DNA of 64,000 nucleotides from Sphingomonas sp. IC081 (lineage in GTDB: Bacteria > Pseudomonadota > Alphaproteobacteria > Sphingomonadales > Sphingomonadaceae): assembly GCF_006874585.1 (NCBI RefSeq), contig NZ_CP029763.1, positions 1 through 64,000 of the forward strand. The letters run 5' to 3'. How positions within the stretch are numbered: position 1 is the first letter of the stretch; each line of letters starts with the position of its first letter. This document shows positions 44,284 through 53,388 of this stretch, piece by piece. Below the pieces are notes generated by a model. That model saw nothing but the letters and a program-made list of their open reading frames with translations, did not search any database and was not told where the DNA came from. The position numbers and the translations under genes are program-made.

Positions 44284-47200
44284 TCATTCGAGCACGATTA
44301 ATAGGTCCTTTGCGTCGATCGCTTGGCCCGCGCGGACCAGTAATTCACCGATCACGCAATCGCGTGGTGCGAGAATGGCGGTTTCCATTTTCATGGCTTC
44401 TAGTGTCATCATCAGTTCGCCGGCCATTACCTCTTGCCCCTGACGGACAACCAGAGCACTGACTAGGCCCGGCATGGGCGCAGCGATCTGGTTCTCGTCG
44501 GCAGGATTGGCAATTCGCCGACGGGTTTGAGTCTGCCCATGCCGACGATCGTCCATGGTGATAATGCGGGGCTGGCCGTTCAGTTCGAAGAAGACCCGAA
44601 CGGTGCCATCCTCCTCGACCTCGCCGATGGCGGTCAGACGAATGATGAGTGTCTTGCCGGCCTCGATGGTGACATTGACCTCATCACCCGGCCGCATGCC
44701 GTAGAAGTATACGGGCGTTGGAAGCGCGGAAATCGGGCCGAACTGTCGCGTCGTATCGCAGAACGACGCGAAGACTTTCGGGTACATCAGATAGCTTGCG
44801 AATTCCTGGTCGCTCAGAGTCTTACGACATTCAGCCGCCGCACGATCACGCGTTACATCTAGGTCGAGTTCGCCAAGCAAACTTCCCGGGCGCGCTGTGC
44901 TTGCCTGCTCGGTGCCCAGCACGCGTGCCTGTATGTCTTTCGGCCAACCTCCTGGCGGCTGTCCCAAGTCACCGCGAAGCATCTCCACCACGGAAGCCGG
45001 GAAAGCTATTTTGCGGCTCGCATCCAGCACGTCCCCCGGAGTGAGATCCTGCGCGACCATCATCAGGGCCATGTCGCCCACAACCTTTGATGACGGCGTG
45101 ACCTTGACGATATCCCCGAATAGCTTGTTGGCATCGTGGTAAGCGCGGGCCACTTCGTGCCAGCGGGTATCGAGGCCAAGGCTGCGCGCCTGTTCCTTGA
45201 GATTGGTGAACTGGCCTCCAGGCATTTCGTGCAGATAGACTTCCGACGCACCGCTCGTCAAATCGCTTTCGAAGGCTGCATATTGGGTGCGGACCGCTTC
45301 CCAATACAAGCTCAGCGAACGGATCGCCGCCGGATCGATGCCGGTATCGCGGCTCGAATGACGCAGCGCTTCGACGATGGCGCCGAGACAGGGTTGTGAC
45401 GTACTGCCGGACATGGCGTCCATGGCGGCATCCACGCTATCGGCACCAGCATCGATCGCCGCCAGGATCGTTGCGGCAGCTGCTCCGGACGTGTCGTGCG
45501 TATGGAGGGCGATCGGCAGGTCGGTGACGTCTCGGAGGACCTTGAACAGCGCCGAAGCGGCGGCAGGCTTGAGCAATCCGGCCATGTCCTTTACAGCGAG
45601 CATCTGGCAGCCGGAACGTTCGAGTTGCTTCGCTAGGTCGACATAATAGGCGAGGTCGTATTTGGCGCGATCAGGGTCAAGAATGTCGCCAGTATAGCAG
45701 AGCGCGCCTTGAGCGACCTTGCCGCTCTCAATGACGGCGTCGATCGCGACCCGCATGTTCTCGACCCAGTTCAGGCAGTCGAACACGCGGAAGATATCGA
45801 TGCCCCGTGCAGCTTCCTTGATGAACAAGCGCACCACGTTGTCTGGATAATTCGTATAGCCGACGCCGTTGGCGCCCCGCAGCAGCATTTGCGTACACAG
45901 GTTGGGCGCGCGTTCCCGTATACGTTCAAGGCGTTCCCAAGGATCCTCCCAGAGGAAGCGCATGGCAACGTCGAAGGTCGCCCCGCCCCAACATTCAAGA
46001 CTGAGTAGTTGTGGTGTCAGCTGCGCGTAGCTTGCCGCCACCTGCACCATGTCGATTCCGCGCATCCGGGTGGCCAGCAACGACTGATGGGCATCACGCA
46101 TCGTTGTGTCAGTCAGCAGCGCCTGAGGCTGCTCCCTAATCCATTTTGCCAGTCCATCTGCCCCTCGCTGTTCCAGGATTTGCCTAGTTCCTTCCGGTGG
46201 TATCCCCGAAACTGGCGGCGCCTTGGCGGGGCGGGCGTGCACTGGCGGACGAGGCAGGTCTTTCATATCCGGGTGCCCGTTGACTGTCACGTCCGCGATG
46301 TAGGTCAGCAGCTTGGTTGCACGGTCGCGCCGCTTGCCAGGCGAAAGAAGTCGGGGCGTGTCGTCGATGAACTTTGTCGTGTAGCGGTTGGCGACGAAGT
46401 CGGGGTGCGTCAGCACATTCTCGAGGAACGCCAAATTCGTCGCTACGCCGCGAATGCGGTACTCACGTAGCGCCCGTGTCATCCGGGCAACGACTTCGCC
46501 CGGCGTCGGTGCCCAAACTGTGACCTTCTCAAGCAACGGATCGTAGTGGCGCGTGACCACCGCGCCCGAATAGGCGGTGCCACCGTCTACGCGCACACCA
46601 TAGCCAAACGCCCCGCGGTAGGTGGTGATCCGGCCGTAGTCCGGAACGAAGTTGTTAGCCGGATCTTCGGTGGTGATGCGGCACTGCAGGGCATGACCGG
46701 ACAGACTGATTTCGCCTTGCGGCGGCACGCCGGTTTCGTCAGCTTCGCCAAGCCGCCCACCCTCAGCGATCCTGATCTGCGCTTTCACGATGTCGATGCC
46801 GGTCACCATTTCGGTGACGGTGTGCTCGACCTGGATACGAGGATTAACCTCGATGAAGTAGAAAGCCCCATCGCTCTCATCCATCAGGAATTCAACGGTG
46901 CCGGCCCCCACGTAGCCAGTTGCAGCGCCGATCTTGAGCGCTGCTGCGCAGAAGGCCTGCCGAGCTTCAGCGTCCAGGTACGGAGCCGGTGCCCGTTCGA
47001 TGACCTTCTGATTGCGACGCTGGATCGAGCAATCCCGCTCGTACAGATGGAACAAGTTGCCTCGGCTGTCGCCCAGCAGCTGCACTTCAACGTGCCGCGC
47101 GTGGCGAATGAGCTTTTCAAGATAGACCTCGTCGCGACCAAAGGCGGCCTTGGCCTCCCGCTTGCCTGAACGCACGGCTTCGATGAGACCCGCTTCGTCC

Positions 47201-47730
47201 TCGATAGGACGCATCCCCCGTCCGCCACCGCCCCAGCTCGCCTTGAGCATGAGAGGATAGCCGATGCTTGCGGCGATCTGCCTGATTTCAACTTCGTCGT
47301 CGGGCAGCGGATCGGACGCGGGGACGACCGGAACGCCTGCCTCGATGGCAATCCGGCGCGCGCAAACCTTGTCACCAAGCTGTCGCATGGTCTGCGGGGC
47401 CGGGCCGATGAATGTCAGTCCGGCTGCGGCACATGCTTCGGCGAAATCCGGGTTTTCGGATAGGAAGCCGTAACCTGGGTGGATTGCATCGACATTCGCC
47501 TGCTTGGCGACCTCGATGATCCTCGCCACGTCGAGATATGCCGCGATCGGACCAATACTGTCGCCGAGATGATAGGCTTCATCAGCCTTGAACCGATGAA
47601 GTGAGAGCTTGTCTTCCTCGGCATAGATCGCGACCGTCTGGATGCCGAGTTCGGCGGCGGCCCTGAATATGCGGATGGCAATTTCACTTCTGTTGGCGAC
47701 AAGAATCCGCCTGATCTGGATTTTAGACAA
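44284..47730 (-). CDS. pyc: Pyruvate carboxylase
   Basis: A 1,148-residue single-chain enzyme. Biotin carboxylase domain ~5-455 (RILVANRSEIAIRIFRAAAE, ASWGGGGRGM, FIEVNPRIQVEHTVTEMVTG); carboxyltransferase ~540-810 (TTMRDAHQSLLATRM, metal and substrate region ALHTHDTSGA); a linking domain; and a C-terminal biotin carrier ~1075-1148 with the biotinyl Lys in EAMKMET. It makes oxaloacetate from pyruvate, bicarbonate and ATP. A full housekeeping-type anaplerotic gene within a catabolic, IS-rich region is unusual; it might support growth on substrates that yield pyruvate and acetyl-CoA. It is convergent with the IS pile and in the same direction as the meta operon. Confidence 0.95.
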   Translation of the reverse strand: MSKIQIRRILVANRSEIAIRIFRAAAELGIQTVAIYAEEDKLSLHRFKADEAYHLGDSIGPIAAYLDVARIIEVAKQANVDAIHPGYGFLSENPDFAEACAAAGLTFIGPAPQTMRQLGDKVCARRIAIEAGVPVVPASDPLPDDEVEIRQIAASIGYPLMLKASWGGGGRGMRPIEDEAGLIEAVRSGKREAKAAFGRDEVYLEKLIRHARHVEVQLLGDSRGNLFHLYERDCSIQRRNQKVIERAPAPYLDAEARQAFCAAALKIGAATGYVGAGTVEFLMDESDGAFYFIEVNPRIQVEHTVTEMVTGIDIVKAQIRIAEGGRLGEADETGVPPQGEISLSGHALQCRITTEDPANNFVPDYGRITTYRGAFGYGVRVDGGTAYSGAVVTRHYDPLLEKVTVWAPTPGEVVARMTRALREYRIRGVATNLAFLENVLTHPDFVANRYTTKFIDDTPRLLSPGKRRDRATKLLTYIADVTVNGHPDMKDLPRPPVHARPAKAPPVSGIPPEGTRQILEQRGADGLAKWIREQPQALLTDTTMRDAHQSLLATRMRGIDMVQVAASYAQLTPQLLSLECWGGATFDVAMRFLWEDPWERLERIRERAPNLCTQMLLRGANGVGYTNYPDNVVRLFIKEAARGIDIFRVFDCLNWVENMRVAIDAVIESGKVAQGALCYTGDILDPDRAKYDLAYYVDLAKQLERSGCQMLAVKDMAGLLKPAAASALFKVLRDVTDLPIALHTHDTSGAAAATILAAIDAGADSVDAAMDAMSGSTSQPCLGAIVEALRHSSRDTGIDPAAIRSLSLYWEAVRTQYAAFESDLTSGASEVYLHEMPGGQFTNLKEQARSLGLDTRWHEVARAYHDANKLFGDIVKVTPSSKVVGDMALMMVAQDLTPGDVLDASRKIAFPASVVEMLRGDLGQPPGGWPKDIQARVLGTEQASTARPGSLLGELDLDVTRDRAAAECRKTLSDQEFASYLMYPKVFASFCDTTRQFGPISALPTPVYFYGMRPGDEVNVTIEAGKTLIIRLTAIGEVEEDGTVRVFFELNGQPRIITMDDRRHGQTQTRRRIANPADENQIAAPMPGLVSALVVRQGQEVMAGELMMTLEAMKMETAILAPRDCVIGELLVRAGQAIDAKDLLIVLE

Positions 47731-47898
47731 TTGAGGACACCATCTCTATCGCTTGAAAAGACTGTTTTGTGGCTTCGCTCAGCAAGGACTTCGACCCCGA
47801 CGCAATAAACGAGAGCGAAGCAAAGCTCAGAATCGCAACGATCGCCAGACGCTGTTCGCCTCCGGCGGAGGAATCGGCTGAACGAAGGGAACTGCCGG

Positions 47899-49134
47899 TC
47901 AGCCCGCCTGCTTGAGCAAGTCCCGCAAGGAAACATTGGCGTCTGCCAGGCTTGCGGCGCTGGCGCGGGCTCGCCGTTCGACGAGCCGCTTGCCCACCCC
48001 CATGTCGGGGGCGCGGTTGACCGTCAGTACGCCTTCGATCGTTTCACCGGCCAGGAAGAAGGCCACAAATGCGTTGCTGTCCATCTCGCCGCGAATTGCG
48101 ATATCGGCTTCTACGGGAATTTGCCCGCAGAACTGGATGTTGAGATCGAACTGATCGCTCCAGTACCACATCGGCTTGCAGTAGGAGACTTCATGCCCCA
48201 GCATCGCCAGGGCGCCCGCCTGCGCCTGGTCGGCAGCGTTCTGGTAGGTCTCCTGGCGGAAGCGCCCGCCGAAGAACCCGTCCTGCTCTGCGACGTCGCC
48301 CGCCGCGAAAACCACCGGGTTACTAGTCTGGCAGCGCCGGTCCACGATGATCCCGTTGTTGACCACGATCCCCGCATCGCGGGCCAGCGAAATGGCCGGA
48401 ACTATACCGATGCCAACAACTACTGCATCACAGGGGATCAAGGTGCCATCGTCCGCCTCGACCGCGTTGACACGGTTGTCAGCAAACCTGAGGCCGGTCA
48501 CTCCGCAGTTGAAATGGGTCACTACTCCCCGTTTGCGGTGTTCCTCGCCTAGCCATTGCCCAAAACGGCGGCCGAGCGCACGTTCCATCGGCACCGGCAT
48601 AGGCTCGACGACAGTGACCTTACAGCCAAGTTTGACCGCACTGGCGGCAACCTCGGCGCCGATAACACCCATTCCGACAATCACTATGCTCGCCCCCGCG
48701 CGCAGGTCCTGCGCCATGCGTGTCGCATCGTCGCGTGTGCGCAGATAATGCACGTTCGCGCAATCGGCGCCTGCAAGGTTCAGCTTTCGGGCGTGGCCGC
48801 CCGTGGCGAGCAGTATCCGATCCGCCGACACCAGTTCGCCGCCAGCCAGACGGACACCGCCACCCGCAAGGTCTACCGCCTCGGCGCGAACACCCAGTCG
48901 CATATCAATGCGGTTATCTTCATACCAAGATTCGTCATGCAGAAAGAAATTGTCCGGAACGTTGGCCGGATCCCACAGTACTTCCTTCGACAGCGGCGGC
49001 CGCTCGTAAGGACGCCACGGTTCTTCGCCGATCAAAGTGATCCGCCCATCAAAACCTGCCTGCCGCAAAGCCTCGACGGCACGCCCACCGGCTAGATTGG
49101 CACCAACTATCGCAATCGAGCGCACCTTGCTCAC
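47899..49134 (-). CDS. FAD-dependent NADH:ferredoxin reductase
   Basis: A 411-residue BphA4/FdR-type reductase. FAD site AIVGANLAGGRAVEALRQAG (Asn-Leu replaces the second Gly of the usual motif), signature PYERPPLSKEVL, NAD site VIVGMGVIGAEVAASAVKLG, second FAD site FAAGDVAEQ. It lies at the distal end of the meta-cleavage gene row but has a 168-base gap before it. The carAc ferredoxin, the Rieske ferredoxin at 57.8 kb and the two orphan oxygenases all lack their own reductase, so this enzyme may serve one of them. Partner unknown. Confidence 0.87.
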   Translation of the reverse strand: MSKVRSIAIVGANLAGGRAVEALRQAGFDGRITLIGEEPWRPYERPPLSKEVLWDPANVPDNFFLHDESWYEDNRIDMRLGVRAEAVDLAGGGVRLAGGELVSADRILLATGGHARKLNLAGADCANVHYLRTRDDATRMAQDLRAGASIVIVGMGVIGAEVAASAVKLGCKVTVVEPMPVPMERALGRRFGQWLGEEHRKRGVVTHFNCGVTGLRFADNRVNAVEADDGTLIPCDAVVVGIGIVPAISLARDAGIVVNNGIIVDRRCQTSNPVVFAAGDVAEQDGFFGGRFRQETYQNAADQAQAGALAMLGHEVSYCKPMWYWSDQFDLNIQFCGQIPVEADIAIRGEMDSNAFVAFFLAGETIEGVLTVNRAPDMGVGKRLVERRARASAASLADANVSLRDLLKQAG

Positions 49135-49302
49135 TCCCCAATTAAAGTTCCGGTATGTTCTCAGCTGCCTTCCGAACGCAAACTCGAAAAGGATTGTTTA
49201 GCATAATCGAAGCACATACGGGGAACGCCGATCTAGCGGCACGGTCGACGCAAGCTAGCGCCAAACTGTCCAAGCCAAGCGCACGGCCACCCCTTGTAAA
49301 TT

Positions 49303-49581
49303 CTATTCTACTGCGATTACCAAGTCTCCGGTCGGGAACAGTCGGCAAGCCAATGCAAAACCCGCCTCACGGTCACTTTCCGACACCTTCGCTGTGCTCA
49401 TCTTGCCGGTTGTATAATTCCCTTCGAGCACCCTGACCCGGCAGATCCCGCAGCCACCGCCCCGGCAACCAACCCCGATATCGCCCGCACCGCAGCGTTC
49501 CATGGCGAGGAGCACCGGCTCGTCCTCTCCGCAGGTGAACTCTCCGCCGCCGAAGATCCGGATCCGATGCGGCCCGTTCAT
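49303..49581 (-). CDS. xylT: XylT-type [2Fe-2S] ferredoxin
   Basis: A 92-residue plant-type ferredoxin with Cys ligands in GVGCRGGGCGICRVRV and a later Cys in FALACRLFP. In catechol meta pathways XylT reactivates catechol 2,3-dioxygenase by reducing its oxidised iron. The start giving MNGPHRIRIF is used; the longer frame overlaps xylH. The position within the xyl row supports the name. Confidence 0.85.
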   Translation of the reverse strand: MNGPHRIRIFGGGEFTCGEDEPVLLAMERCGAGDIGVGCRGGGCGICRVRVLEGNYTTGKMSTAKVSESDREAGFALACRLFPTGDLVIAVE

Positions 49582-49585
49582 GGTA

Positions 49586-49798
49586 CTAGTCTTGCCCGGC
49601 GGCCTTCGCAGCCGCCTTCGCCGCAAAGGATTGCCCGCCTACCGCAAAATGCCCGACCGGCATCTCACGCAAGATGATGCGAACGGATTCGCGCGGCGCG
49701 CCGATCGATGTGATCGCGGCATCGGTCAGCGCCTGAATTAGCCGCTCCTTGTCGTCCGGGGATCTCCCCTCGAGCATATTAACTTCGATGATCGGCAT
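49586..49798 (-). CDS. xylH: 4-oxalocrotonate tautomerase XylH
   Basis: A 70-residue tautomerase with the catalytic N-terminal Pro (after Met removal, PIIEVNMLEGR), and the Arg-containing segment VRIILREMP. It interconverts the enol and keto forms of 4-oxalocrotonate in the dehydrogenase branch. The C-terminal tail is Ala-rich (AAKAAAKAAG). Confidence 0.92.
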   Translation of the reverse strand: MPIIEVNMLEGRSPDDKERLIQALTDAAITSIGAPRESVRIILREMPVGHFAVGGQSFAAKAAAKAAGQD

Positions 49799-49799
49799 C

Positions 49800-50570
49800 T
49801 TAGGCCTCTACCTGGAACATGACCGCGCCCAGCCCCTGGATGGTGGTGCGAACAGTCTGCCCGGGCACCAGATTGGGCGCGGCGGTGATCCCGCCGGCCA
49901 TGACGATGTCTCCTGCCGCAATCTCTTCGCCTGCCTCGGCGACAAGCCGGGCGGCCGCCACCAGCGAGCGCAACGGATGGCCGAGAATAGCCGCAGTCGA
50001 ACCGACCTCAATCACCTGACCGTTGATTTCGAGGATCACCCCAAGGTTGGAAAAATCCTTGGCCGGATCGTTCCACGGTCCTATGACAAGACCAGACGAT
50101 GAGGTATTGTCGGCGATCACGTCTGACAGCGCAAACTTGAAGTTCTCGTACCTGCTGTCGATAATCTCCATTGCCGGAGCAATCGCTTCCACTGCCGCCA
50201 GCGCTTGGGCAGCGGTGACCCTTCCGGAAAGCGGTGACTTCATCAGAAACGCGACCTCAGGCTCTACCCGCGGGTGAACAAATCGCGCGCGTGACAAGGC
50301 CGTGCCTTCCTCAAGAAGCATGGCGTCGGTCAACCGCCCCCAGGCGACCTCATCGACCCCGACCTGCTGCATCTTGGCGCGGCTCGTCAGACCCATCTTG
50401 ACCCCGATCCGGCGCTCGCCACGACCCAGTCGGCGATCGACCGACAGCTTCTGGACCCTGTAGGCATCCACCACGCTCAGATTGGGATCGCTGTGGGTGA
50501 GCTGCGGGGTCGCGCGCGCGTGCAGCGCCGCGCTGTCCAGGATTTCGGCGTATCGCTCAAGTTTGTCCAT
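49800..50570 (-). CDS. xylI: 4-oxalocrotonate decarboxylase XylI
   Basis: About 256 residues of the fumarylacetoacetase/hydratase fold (GVKMGLTSRAKMQQVGVDE, RVEPEVAFLMKSPLSGRVT, AILGHPLRSLVAAARLVAEA). Decarboxylases and XylJ hydratases are related; this one is called decarboxylase by the last motif and by place next to xylH. The start used is ATG 50570, eight bases after AGGA; ATG 50576 is possible. It produces 2-hydroxypenta-2,4-dienoate. Confidence 0.85.
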   Translation of the reverse strand: MDKLERYAEILDSAALHARATPQLTHSDPNLSVVDAYRVQKLSVDRRLGRGERRIGVKMGLTSRAKMQQVGVDEVAWGRLTDAMLLEEGTALSRARFVHPRVEPEVAFLMKSPLSGRVTAAQALAAVEAIAPAMEIIDSRYENFKFALSDVIADNTSSSGLVIGPWNDPAKDFSNLGVILEINGQVIEVGSTAAILGHPLRSLVAAARLVAEAGEEIAAGDIVMAGGITAAPNLVPGQTVRTTIQGLGAVMFQVEA

Positions 50571-50580
50571 TGCCATGTTC

Positions 50581-51612
50581 CTATGCTGCGCGGGCAGAAA
50601 CGAGATCGAGCGCGACATCGACGATCATGTCTTCCTGCCCCCCGACCATGCGGCGCTTGCCCAGTTCGATCAGGATTTCCCGTGTATCCAGCCCATACTG
50701 TTCGGCTGCCTTTTCAGCGTGCCGCAGGAAGCTCGAATAGACCCCAGCGTACCCGAGGCTCAGCGTCTCGCGATCGACACGCACCGGGCGATCCTGCAAC
50801 GGACGGATTATGTCCTCCGCCGCGTCCATCAGCGCCATGACATCGCAGCCATGGTTCCAACCCTTGCGATCAGCGGCGGCGATGAACACCTCGAGAGGCG
50901 CATTGCCGGCCCCTGCCCCCATGCCCGCGAGGCTGGCATCGATCCGCACCGCCCCTTCCTGCGCCGCGACGATCGAATTGGCGACGCCGAGGCTTAGGTT
51001 GTGATGGGCGTGGATGCCGCGCTGGGTTTCCGGCTTGAGCACACGGTCATAGGCCCGCAAGCGATCGCGCACGCCGTCCATGTCCAAGGCCCCGCCGCTG
51101 TCTGTGACATAGACGCAATGCGCACCATAGCCTTCCATCAGCAGGGCCTGCTGCGCCAGCGCTTCGGCATCGATCATGTGGCTCATCATCAGGAAGCCAG
51201 AGACATCCATGCCCAGGTCGCGAGCGATGCCGATGTGTTGCTTGGCGACGTCTGCTTCGGTACAATGAGTCGCCACCCGCACTGAGCGCACCCCAAGCGC
51301 ATAGGCGCGGCGGAGTTCCTCTACGGTGCCGATCCCCGGCACCAGCAGCGTGGTCAGCACAGCCTTCTCGATCACGTCGGCGGCTGCCTCGATCCACTCC
51401 CAGTCAGTGTGCGCACCGAACCCGTAATTGAACGAGGTGCCATTGAGGCCATCGCCATGCGAGACTTCGATCGCATCGACGCCAGCATCGTCCAATGCCT
51501 TGGCGATGGTGCGGACGCTTTCGGTACCATACATATGAAGAATGGCATGCATGCCGTCACGCAGGGTAACGTCCTGGATGTAGAGTTTGCCGTTTTCGGG
51601 ATTGAAAGTCAT
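50581..51612 (-). CDS. xylK: 4-hydroxy-2-oxovalerate aldolase XylK
   Basis: A 343-residue HMG-CoA lyase-like TIM barrel: DVTLRDGMHAILHMYG with the catalytic Arg-Asp, IEVSHGDGLNG, VYVTDSGGALDMDGV, and metal ligands in GIHAHHNLSLGVAN. It splits 4-hydroxy-2-oxovalerate into pyruvate and acetaldehyde, which is channelled to XylQ. It overlaps xylQ by 4 bases. Confidence 0.95.
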   Translation of the reverse strand: MTFNPENGKLYIQDVTLRDGMHAILHMYGTESVRTIAKALDDAGVDAIEVSHGDGLNGTSFNYGFGAHTDWEWIEAAADVIEKAVLTTLLVPGIGTVEELRRAYALGVRSVRVATHCTEADVAKQHIGIARDLGMDVSGFLMMSHMIDAEALAQQALLMEGYGAHCVYVTDSGGALDMDGVRDRLRAYDRVLKPETQRGIHAHHNLSLGVANSIVAAQEGAVRIDASLAGMGAGAGNAPLEVFIAAADRKGWNHGCDVMALMDAAEDIIRPLQDRPVRVDRETLSLGYAGVYSSFLRHAEKAAEQYGLDTREILIELGKRRMVGGQEDMIVDVALDLVSARAA

Positions 51613-52547
51613 GCTGCCGCTTTCTCGAGATGCTGTTGGGCGAGACGTTCGCCGGCTGCCTTGGCAGCGGCGGTCATGATGTCGAGGTTGCCGGAATACT
51701 TGGGCAGATAATCGCCCGCGCCCTCGACTTCGAGGAACACGCTGGTCTTGAGTCCGGCGAATTCCCCGTAGCCAGGGATCTTGAGCGGCCGGTTCGAGCC
51801 GAACCGCTCGAACTGCACTTCCTGCTTCAGGCGATAACCGGGCACATAGGATTGCACGGTTTCCACCATTTGCTGCACGGAGGCGCGGATTGCCTCCTCA
51901 TCGACCTGATCTGTGAGGGTGAAGATCGTGTCGCGCATGATCATCGGCGGTTCAGCCGGATTGAGGATAATAATTGCCCGGCCGCGGCCTGCTCCGCCAA
52001 CCATCTCGATCGCCTTGGCCGTGGTCCTGGTGAATTCGTCGATGTTGGCCCGAGTTCCCGGACCGGCCGAACGCGAAGACACCGACGCCACGATCTCGGC
52101 GTAGTGGACCGGGGTCACCCGCGATACCGCGGCGACGATAGGAATGGTCGCCTGGCCGCCGCAGGTGACCATGTTGACGTTGCGAATTTCGCTGCCGATC
52201 ACCCCGCCGACCGGCGGGACAAAGAACGGCCCGATCGCCGCAGGAGTCAGATCGACGACCAGCTTGCCGTCCTGCTGCAAGGCCGCGTCGTGCTCCTTGT
52301 GCGCGTAGGCGGAAGTCGCGTCGAATGCGATGCCGATTTCAGGATAGACCGGCAGGTTGCGCAGTCCCTCGATGCCCTCATGGGTCGTCGCCACGCCGCG
52401 TTCGCGCGCCATGGCAAGGCCTTCCGAGGCCGGGTCGATGCCGACCACCGCCGCCAGTTCAAGGACGTCGGACCCCTTCAGCAGCTTGATCATCAAATCG
52501 GTTCCAATGTTGCCGGAGCCGATGATCGCACATTTCATCTTGGCCAT
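51609..52547 (-). CDS. xylQ: Acetaldehyde dehydrogenase (acylating) XylQ
   Basis: A 312-residue enzyme with NAD-binding AIIGSGNIGTDLMIKLL, the catalytic Cys in NMVTCGGQATIP and conserved ARANIDEFTRTTAKA-like text (GTRANIDEF). It makes acetyl-CoA from acetaldehyde. ATG 52547 follows GGAAAG; a TTG six bases upstream is not needed. Confidence 0.94.
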   Translation of the reverse strand: MAKMKCAIIGSGNIGTDLMIKLLKGSDVLELAAVVGIDPASEGLAMARERGVATTHEGIEGLRNLPVYPEIGIAFDATSAYAHKEHDAALQQDGKLVVDLTPAAIGPFFVPPVGGVIGSEIRNVNMVTCGGQATIPIVAAVSRVTPVHYAEIVASVSSRSAGPGTRANIDEFTRTTAKAIEMVGGAGRGRAIIILNPAEPPMIMRDTIFTLTDQVDEEAIRASVQQMVETVQSYVPGYRLKQEVQFERFGSNRPLKIPGYGEFAGLKTSVFLEVEGAGDYLPKYSGNLDIMTAAAKAAGERLAQQHLEKAAA

Positions 52548-52571
52548 TTTCAATCTTTCCGTTCGGTTGCG

Positions 52572-53384
52572 TCAGTCGCCCTCGGCAGCGAAAGCTGCCC
52601 TGACCGTTCCGACACCGTTGATTCTCGCTTCCACGACATCGCCGCGCGCAACCCCGGCCATTGGCCCGAGCGCGCCCGACAGGATCACGTCGCCTTCGAG
52701 CAGCGGACGCCCGACCCGCGCCATCACCCGCGCCAGCCACAAAGAGGCGGTGATCGGGCTGCCCAGGCAGGCAATCCCCGCCCCGACCGAGATCGGTTCG
52801 CCCTTCACTTCCATCACCATGCCGCATTGGCGCAGATCGAGCGCTTCGAGCTTGCGCGGCACCGCGCCCAGCACGAACAGCCCGCTTGAGGCGTTGTCGG
52901 CAACGGTATCCCAGATGCGGATGTCCCAGTTGGCCACGCGGCTATCGACCACCTCGATCGCGGGCACGACATATTCGACCGCGCGGATCATCTCGGCCGT
53001 GGTCAGATCGGGATAGGGCAGGTCGCGGCCGATCACGATCGCGATTTCCGCTTCGACCTTGGGCTGGATGACCTGATCGAGCGAGATCGGAATTCCCTCG
53101 GGCACGTCCATGTCGGAAAACAGCATTCCGTAGTCGGGCTGATCGACCCCAAGCTGGCGCTGCACCGCCAGCGAGGTCAAACCGATCTTGCGGCCCACCA
53201 GCCGACGGCCGCTGTCGAGATAATGCCTCGTATTGATCTCCTGCACGGCATAGGCGGCATCCACCCCACCAGCTGAAATCAGATCGCGAATCGGCGCCAC
53301 CGGCTTGCCGCTCGCGGCTGCGCCACGCAGCTGCTCGGCAGCCTGCTGGATGACCTTGGGATCGATGTTGGTTTCGCTTGTCAT
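52572..53384 (-). CDS. xylJ: 2-oxopent-4-enoate hydratase XylJ
   Basis: A 270-residue hydratase (GRKIGLTSLAVQRQLGVDQP, QPKVEAEIAIVIGRDLP, TVADNASSGLFVLG). It adds water to 2-hydroxypenta-2,4-dienoate, the shared product of CarC and XylF/XylI, making it the entry for both the carbazole side product and the meta pathway. It is spaced 4 bases from xylG. Confidence 0.93.
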   Translation of the reverse strand: MTSETNIDPKVIQQAAEQLRGAAASGKPVAPIRDLISAGGVDAAYAVQEINTRHYLDSGRRLVGRKIGLTSLAVQRQLGVDQPDYGMLFSDMDVPEGIPISLDQVIQPKVEAEIAIVIGRDLPYPDLTTAEMIRAVEYVVPAIEVVDSRVANWDIRIWDTVADNASSGLFVLGAVPRKLEALDLRQCGMVMEVKGEPISVGAGIACLGSPITASLWLARVMARVGRPLLEGDVILSGALGPMAGVARGDVVEARINGVGTVRAAFAAEGD

Positions 53385-53388
53385 GGTT

